A DNA stretch of 10,090 nucleotides from an uncultured Collinsella sp. GTDB taxonomy: Bacteria > Actinomycetota > Coriobacteriia > Coriobacteriales > Coriobacteriaceae. A program made the position numbers and the translations under genes. The stretch spans positions 1 through 10,090 of the forward strand of contig CABRZY010000054.1 of the NCBI GenBank assembly GCA_902475475.1, in the 5' to 3' direction. The notes beneath the pieces were generated by a model that saw only the letters and a program-made list of their open reading frames with translations, did not search any database and was not told the origin of the DNA. Shown one piece after another: positions 5,856 through 10,090 of the stretch (its first letter is position 1; every line of letters begins with the position of its first letter).

Positions 5856-8800
5856 GACGAAAAAGACCCCTTCAGGGTGCTCGTTCTCTCGCGCACCATG
5901 TTTGGTGTGGTCGTGGTCGACGTCGCCAACAAGAATATGCCCATCAAGGGAGCGCAGGTCACGCTCACGTCGCGCTACGCCGCAGGCAAGCAGCTCGCCG
6001 CCACGACCGATGACGAAGGCACGGCCATCTTTGAAATCGCGCCGCTTTCGGAAGGCTACGTAGACGAGGCGACGCTTCTCGACGCGTACGACTTTAACGG
6101 CGGCATCTCCATTAGCATGGCGGGCTACCGCGATGTCGAGATTCCCCTCGCGCGCGTCCAAGGCGGCACCGCCATTACCGCACCCACACGTCCGCTCTCC
6201 GATGGCGAGCCGTACTTTCGACAGCTCACATTCGACGAATGGGACATCCAGTACGCCGACGCCACGTTTATGGCAATGCCAGCGGACGAAGCAGCAAACG
6301 ACCAACCCGACACGCATGCTTTTACCGTGCAGGCCCATCTGCCGCAGGGCGGGCAGGCAACGTTGCATATCAATAAAGTGATGCCCGCTGCGGGCAGCTC
6401 ACCCGAAACCGTCACGCAGATTGGCCAAGTCAAGGCCAGTGCATCGGGTTCGGATAATCTGGCGACGTTCACGCTCGAAGACAAGTTCCTCGATGCAGCG
6501 TCGAGCCTTCTGGAAGAAGGATGCAAGCTGCGCTTTGTCCTCGACTACCAGGGCAAAACCTACACGCTCTCATCCCCTATGGCCGTTGTCACCGCGCCGA
6601 CCGCAAAGGCGGAGTCGGGCTCGACCACCATCATTCCCACCACCATGGACCAAGAGATCACTCCGTTTGATTTCCCAGCGGCGTTTCCCGGCATCGGCGG
6701 CAATAAGTTCACCTGCTGGATGCCCTCGTTCCCCATTCTGTTCGATTTCTCGTTTGCCGGGTACGTGCTGTTTGGCGGAGGATACAAACCAGCCAGCTAT
6801 ATGAACGATTCGGGCAACCCTGATCCGGAATACTGGAAGAAATCGCCGCGCGAGTCGGGTGCCAAGCAGGCAAACCGCTACCTCGACGAGATGGAGGGGA
6901 AGTGGAATCAGTACAAGAGCATGAGTGCCGGTTCGGGCACCGATCCAAGAAACACCAAGCTCCTTCGTCACCATTGCACGCTGCTATTCACGATGGATAT
7001 CGCCACACAGGTGTACGGCTCGCTCGCCTACGATTGGGCGGGCAAAACCTGGGGCAACAACAACGACCCCGCATACGGCAATATTAAGGCCCTCTTCCAG
7101 GTAAGAACCGACCTCAATTGGACCGAGCAGTTTACCCTAGGACCGGTGCCGTTTTTCCTAAACGTCAACCCGTGGGTGCTGGCGAAGCTGGCGCTCGCCG
7201 TGGGTGCCCACACGCACGGCAGCGGCGCAGCGTTTTTCAAGAACATTTCGCTCGACTATTCAAACACGTCGGGCTCGTTCACCATCCAGATTGGGCTTGC
7301 CGTTACCTTTGGAGCCGGCGTTGCAGGCGTCGCTTCGTCTGCCGTGCGCGGCGCCGCATCCCTTACGCTGTTCATTGGGTACGAGAAGGCAGATGGGCAC
7401 CAGCTTCCGCGACTACGCGTGGGTGCAGACGTCGATGTCGACGTGATACTCCAGTTCGTAATGTTCAAGTGGACCGCCAAGGCTTGGTCGGGGTCGTGGC
7501 CCACACTCCTCGATTCGTGGAATATGTCGGTGAACAACGGCGACCAGTATGTACTCCAGCGCTCTGAACTCGCATTGGGCGGAGATACGCCTTACACGTT
7601 GGATGCCTGCTTCGGCACGCCCGGCGACATCAAGGCGGGCGGCGTGCCTCAATTTATCGCATCGGCCACCATCGTCACCAACGCCGAGCTGCTCGCATGC
7701 GCCGAGGTTAAGGCTACTGCCGTAAACGTCGCACCTGTCGTGCGCGATTGGGATCAAGCGGTCACGCGCATTGAGCTCGAGGCGGATGCAGAAAGCGACG
7801 ACACGGGACAGGTCGAGCATTTCGTCCACGCACTGATAGAGAACGACGAAAACGCCGCGCCGATGTATGCGTACACCCATATCAGGCAGGCGAAGGACGC
7901 CGTTGCGGACCCCAACGCCAATTCAGCCGGTGTATCGGAGGACGAGCGTGGCGGCATCAAGCCCTCGAGCGACAACGTGCTGTTTTCCGGCGTGCTCAGC
8001 GAAGCCCACATGAAGCTAACGATGATTGCCGGCGTGGAGTGCCTATTCCGTATCGCCTCGGTGCGCTACGGCGACAATGGCCGCTCGCGCCTGGTGGTGC
8101 ACACAAAGGCAAACGGCACGTGGTCCGCTCCCACGCCCGTGGACTTTCCCCTTGGGTTTGGCGAGAACGACGTGGAGCGCGACGACATATACGATTACGA
8201 CTTCGACGTAGTGGAATATACGGACGGAAGAGGAAACCAAGACGCCTACGTGTTGCTGGTCTCGGGCGAGCGCCGCGACGGCGACAACACCCCTTTCGAA
8301 GCGGCGAGCACATCCGGCATACTGTCCGTTGTGCGCCTGCGCATAAGCAACGGCGGAGTTCGCGTGGTGTCGCATACGTCATGGCGCAGCATCTCGCGCG
8401 GCCGCCTGCAAGAGGATGGCTACCATTGCCTGCAGTGCCCGCGTATCACGGTGGGCAAGACGCTGGTCGACGGACGCCTGTCAGGTGCCTACCTCCACCG
8501 CCGCGGAGCCACCGCAGAGAAGGCGCTCGGCAGCGAGGCTGAGGTTGCGCTGGAGTGCTTCACACTGTGGTCGGACGTTTCGGGCGATAGCCTGACGTTC
8601 CGCCAAGTTCTCCGCTTTCCGCAAGCACCGTCGAGTATCGAGTTGGGCGAGCCCGAGAATATCAACGGCAAAATGGTGGTGCCCGTTGCGTACGAGACCG
8701 CAGACGGTTGCGGCTGCGCATCGTACGCCGTGATCGGCCAGTCCATTGCGGGCTGGGGCGTTATGTCACCAGACGCCGCGGTGCCCCGTGCGGTGCCGTG

Positions 8801-10090
8801 GCCACAACATTCGGGCTTTTTGGCCACCGTCAACGAGCAACTGCAGCATATTACTTGGACGCGAGGTGCATCGGCATTTGCAACGCAGCCCGTGGGTGCC
8901 GCTGGCTGTGGCCCGGCATCGTTTAGCGTAAGCAACAACGGCCGGTGCGTGATGTACGTAGAGAACACCGACGGCAAGGTGGGACAAACCTACGACGAAG
9001 AAGGCAACCCGGTAGCAGTGATGGGCAAGCACTTCCGCATCTTCGCCAGCACCTTGGCAGGCGGTCTGTTCACGGAGCCGTTCGTGATGTGCGAACTGGA
9101 CCATCCCGTCGATCAGATAACGACATTTTTGACGTCGGGAGGCATGCTCTCCGCGCTCGCCATGCACATTGTGAGCGCGGAGAAGAGCGAGGCAGAGCTG
9201 CACGGCATCGAAGTGCCTTTGGTGGCGTGTGCCACTCCGACGAGCGCGGTCGCTACCTCGGGCGCAGTGGTTCCCGGAGCAGCAGGCGAATCCTTCATGG
9301 TCACGGTGCGAAACGACGGCAACACCTTACTGACCGCCGGCACGGTCGATCTGTACCGAGAGGGCTCCAACCAGCCGTTCTCCAGCGCATCCATCGGATT
9401 CGGAGCGAACGCACGCATGGCTTCGATCTACGATCCAGAGCTTGCCGAGGACGCTTCGGCCAACGACATGGCACACGTGAAGTACGCGCTCGAGACGCTG
9501 GGCACACGTTTTGCAACGCACCCGCTGGTAGCCGACAACGGCAACGCCGTGCTGGCACCGGGTTGCACGGCACAGTTCCGCATGAGCTTCGCCATCCCCG
9601 AGAGCTGGAGCGACGAAGTGGGCAAACGCGTAACGCTGTATGCGAAAGCGCGTGATCTGGTGGCGCTCGATCCCGTAACGCTCGAGGAAATTCGACCAGG
9701 CGCAAACTCGGCGCTGGGTGCCGTACTGCACGAGCTTCATGTGCCCGACGCGGCATGCGAACGCTCAGAAGTTCAGGTCGGCGTATGCGACAGCGCGGAT
9801 ACGACAGGACTTCACGACGCCCCGATGACGGCAGACGGCGATGGTGGCTCGAGTGGCGGCGGTACTGACAAGGGCGGCGGCTCCGGCGGAAGCAGCTCCG
9901 GTGGCGGCAGTGGCTCTGGCAGTGGCAAGGATCACGGCAATAACAAGCGCTCTGGAAAAGCGGGCGCGCTTGCGGGCACGGGCGATGTCAACGTTCCCCT
10001 CACGGCAGCCGCTGCAGCACTCGCCGCGGCAGGCGCCGGCCTCGTCGCCTACAGTGCCCGCCGCCTGGCTCCGAGTTATCGGGGCCAGCC
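5733..10090 (+). CDS. giant sortase-anchored surface protein (3' end outside window)
   Basis: One uninterrupted frame of 1452 codons, still open at the edge. Layout by residue: export signal 1-41 (LDRRSLLVAGA, cleavage likely after AEAYA); an Ig/transthyretin-like domain about 47-142 (PIKGAQVTLTS, TTDDEGTAIFEI); a second beta-rich region about 160-285; a segment rich in amphipathic and hydrophobic strands about 415-600 (GLAVTFGAGVAGVASS, VGADVDVDVILQF); a propeller-like region about 640-1165 with repeated blade-like strands (RSRLVVHTKANGTWSAPTPV; FRIFASTLAGGLFTEPFVM); a CARDB-like Ig domain about 1170-1350 (GESFMVTVRNDGNTLLTAGT); a Gly/Ser linker 1368-1398; and the sorting signal LAGTG 1413-1417, a hydrophobic stretch and ARR. 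There are 18 Cys, including HCLQCP and GCGCAS. Start supported by GGGAG six bases upstream. No catalytic motif is recognised; a role as adhesin or carbohydrate/protein-binding wall protein is inferred. Anchoring is well supported, internal domain names are tentative. Confidence 0.92.
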   Translation, partial: MLDRRSLLVAGASSLASIMLPRVPGSENAFLLPFAPAEAYADEKDPFRVLVLSRTMFGVVVVDVANKNMPIKGAQVTLTSRYAAGKQLAATTDDEGTAIFEIAPLSEGYVDEATLLDAYDFNGGISISMAGYRDVEIPLARVQGGTAITAPTRPLSDGEPYFRQLTFDEWDIQYADATFMAMPADEAANDQPDTHAFTVQAHLPQGGQATLHINKVMPAAGSSPETVTQIGQVKASASGSDNLATFTLEDKFLDAASSLLEEGCKLRFVLDYQGKTYTLSSPMAVVTAPTAKAESGSTTIIPTTMDQEITPFDFPAAFPGIGGNKFTCWMPSFPILFDFSFAGYVLFGGGYKPASYMNDSGNPDPEYWKKSPRESGAKQANRYLDEMEGKWNQYKSMSAGSGTDPRNTKLLRHHCTLLFTMDIATQVYGSLAYDWAGKTWGNNNDPAYGNIKALFQVRTDLNWTEQFTLGPVPFFLNVNPWVLAKLALAVGAHTHGSGAAFFKNISLDYSNTSGSFTIQIGLAVTFGAGVAGVASSAVRGAASLTLFIGYEKADGHQLPRLRVGADVDVDVILQFVMFKWTAKAWSGSWPTLLDSWNMSVNNGDQYVLQRSELALGGDTPYTLDACFGTPGDIKAGGVPQFIASATIVTNAELLACAEVKATAVNVAPVVRDWDQAVTRIELEADAESDDTGQVEHFVHALIENDENAAPMYAYTHIRQAKDAVADPNANSAGVSEDERGGIKPSSDNVLFSGVLSEAHMKLTMIAGVECLFRIASVRYGDNGRSRLVVHTKANGTWSAPTPVDFPLGFGENDVERDDIYDYDFDVVEYTDGRGNQDAYVLLVSGERRDGDNTPFEAASTSGILSVVRLRISNGGVRVVSHTSWRSISRGRLQEDGYHCLQCPRITVGKTLVDGRLSGAYLHRRGATAEKALGSEAEVALECFTLWSDVSGDSLTFRQVLRFPQAPSSIELGEPENINGKMVVPVAYETADGCGCASYAVIGQSIAGWGVMSPDAAVPRAVPWPQHSGFLATVNEQLQHITWTRGASAFATQPVGAAGCGPASFSVSNNGRCVMYVENTDGKVGQTYDEEGNPVAVMGKHFRIFASTLAGGLFTEPFVMCELDHPVDQITTFLTSGGMLSALAMHIVSAEKSEAELHGIEVPLVACATPTSAVATSGAVVPGAAGESFMVTVRNDGNTLLTAGTVDLYREGSNQPFSSASIGFGANARMASIYDPELAEDASANDMAHVKYALETLGTRFATHPLVADNGNAVLAPGCTAQFRMSFAIPESWSDEVGKRVTLYAKARDLVALDPVTLEEIRPGANSALGAVLHELHVPDAACERSEVQVGVCDSADTTGLHDAPMTADGDGGSSGGGTDKGGGSGGSSSGGGSGSGSGKDHGNNKRSGKAGALAGTGDVNVPLTAAAAALAAAGAGLVAYSARRLAPSYRGQ
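9834..9926 (+). repeat. Gly/Ser-rich low-complexity linker
   Basis: Residues 1368-1398 of the surface protein are almost only Gly and Ser with a single Lys and few acidic residues. In the DNA this is a run of GGC/GGT/AGC/TCC-type codons with no exact repeat unit. Such flexible stretches usually carry the folded region through the cell wall ahead of a sortase site. Confidence 0.85.
9969..10090 (+). other. C-terminal sortase sorting signal (LAGTG, membrane stretch, RR)
   Basis: LAGTGD at residues 1413-1418 is followed by the Ala/Leu/Val-rich stretch VPLTAAAAALAAAGAGLVAY and then SARRL. This is the three-part sorting signal of wall-anchored proteins. Ala in place of Pro gives the LAxTG form, known to be used by class E sortases of high-GC actinobacteria. 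The remaining tail continues past the edge; a stop is expected within a few codons. Confidence 0.88.

Noticed and set aside
5775..6368. 197-codon open frame on the minus strand
   Set aside because: It lies wholly opposite the giant surface-protein gene, has no recognisable domain and a composition expected of a GC-rich antisense frame.
8945..9655. 236-codon Arg-rich open frame on the plus strand
   Set aside because: It is a +1-shifted reading of the giant gene; the Arg/Gly/His-rich low-complexity product is typical of such shadows.

Overview
The window looks like chromosomal DNA from a GC-rich Gram-positive gut actinobacterium of the class Coriobacteriia, most like Collinsella. That placement rests on codon use, a lipoprotein paired with a NapH-like ferredoxin, and an LAxTG-type sortase signal on a very large surface protein; it is an inference, not a database result. 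No rRNA, tRNA, CRISPR array, insertion sequence or phage gene was seen.

Left part, minus strand (1-2591). The window opens inside an ABC-transporter ATPase gene that runs off the left edge. To its right, also on the minus strand and ending in a hairpin terminator at 448-469, is a compact three-gene redox operon. Its first gene encodes a tiny membrane protein ending in a CxxC motif (CD1871A-like, non-ATG start). The second encodes a polytopic 4Fe-4S membrane protein of the NapH type, and the third an exported TlpA/thioredoxin-fold lipoprotein with a CKPC active site. Together they look like an electron path from cytoplasmic donors, through Fe-S clusters in the membrane, to a thiol reductant outside the cell. 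No CcdA/DsbD gene lies in this window.

Middle (2592-4504). Divergent from the redox operon, across about 90 bases, is an OmpR-type response regulator and its HAMP-containing sensor kinase, translationally coupled through a 4-base ATGA overlap. The shared intergenic region makes this two-component pair the obvious candidate regulator of the redox operon, itself, or both.

Right part, plus strand (4505-10090). A LuxR-type regulator without a receiver domain is followed by one enormous open frame from 5733 that is still open at the window edge (1452 complete codons). It has a twin-arginine-like N-terminus, an Ig/transthyretin-like domain, a long beta-rich middle that reads like a propeller, a CARDB-like domain, a Gly/Ser linker, and the sequence LAGTG followed by a hydrophobic stretch and an RR tail. 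That is a sortase anchoring signal, so the gene should end just beyond the window. The protein carries 18 cysteines, which is of interest next to an extracytoplasmic thiol-redox operon.
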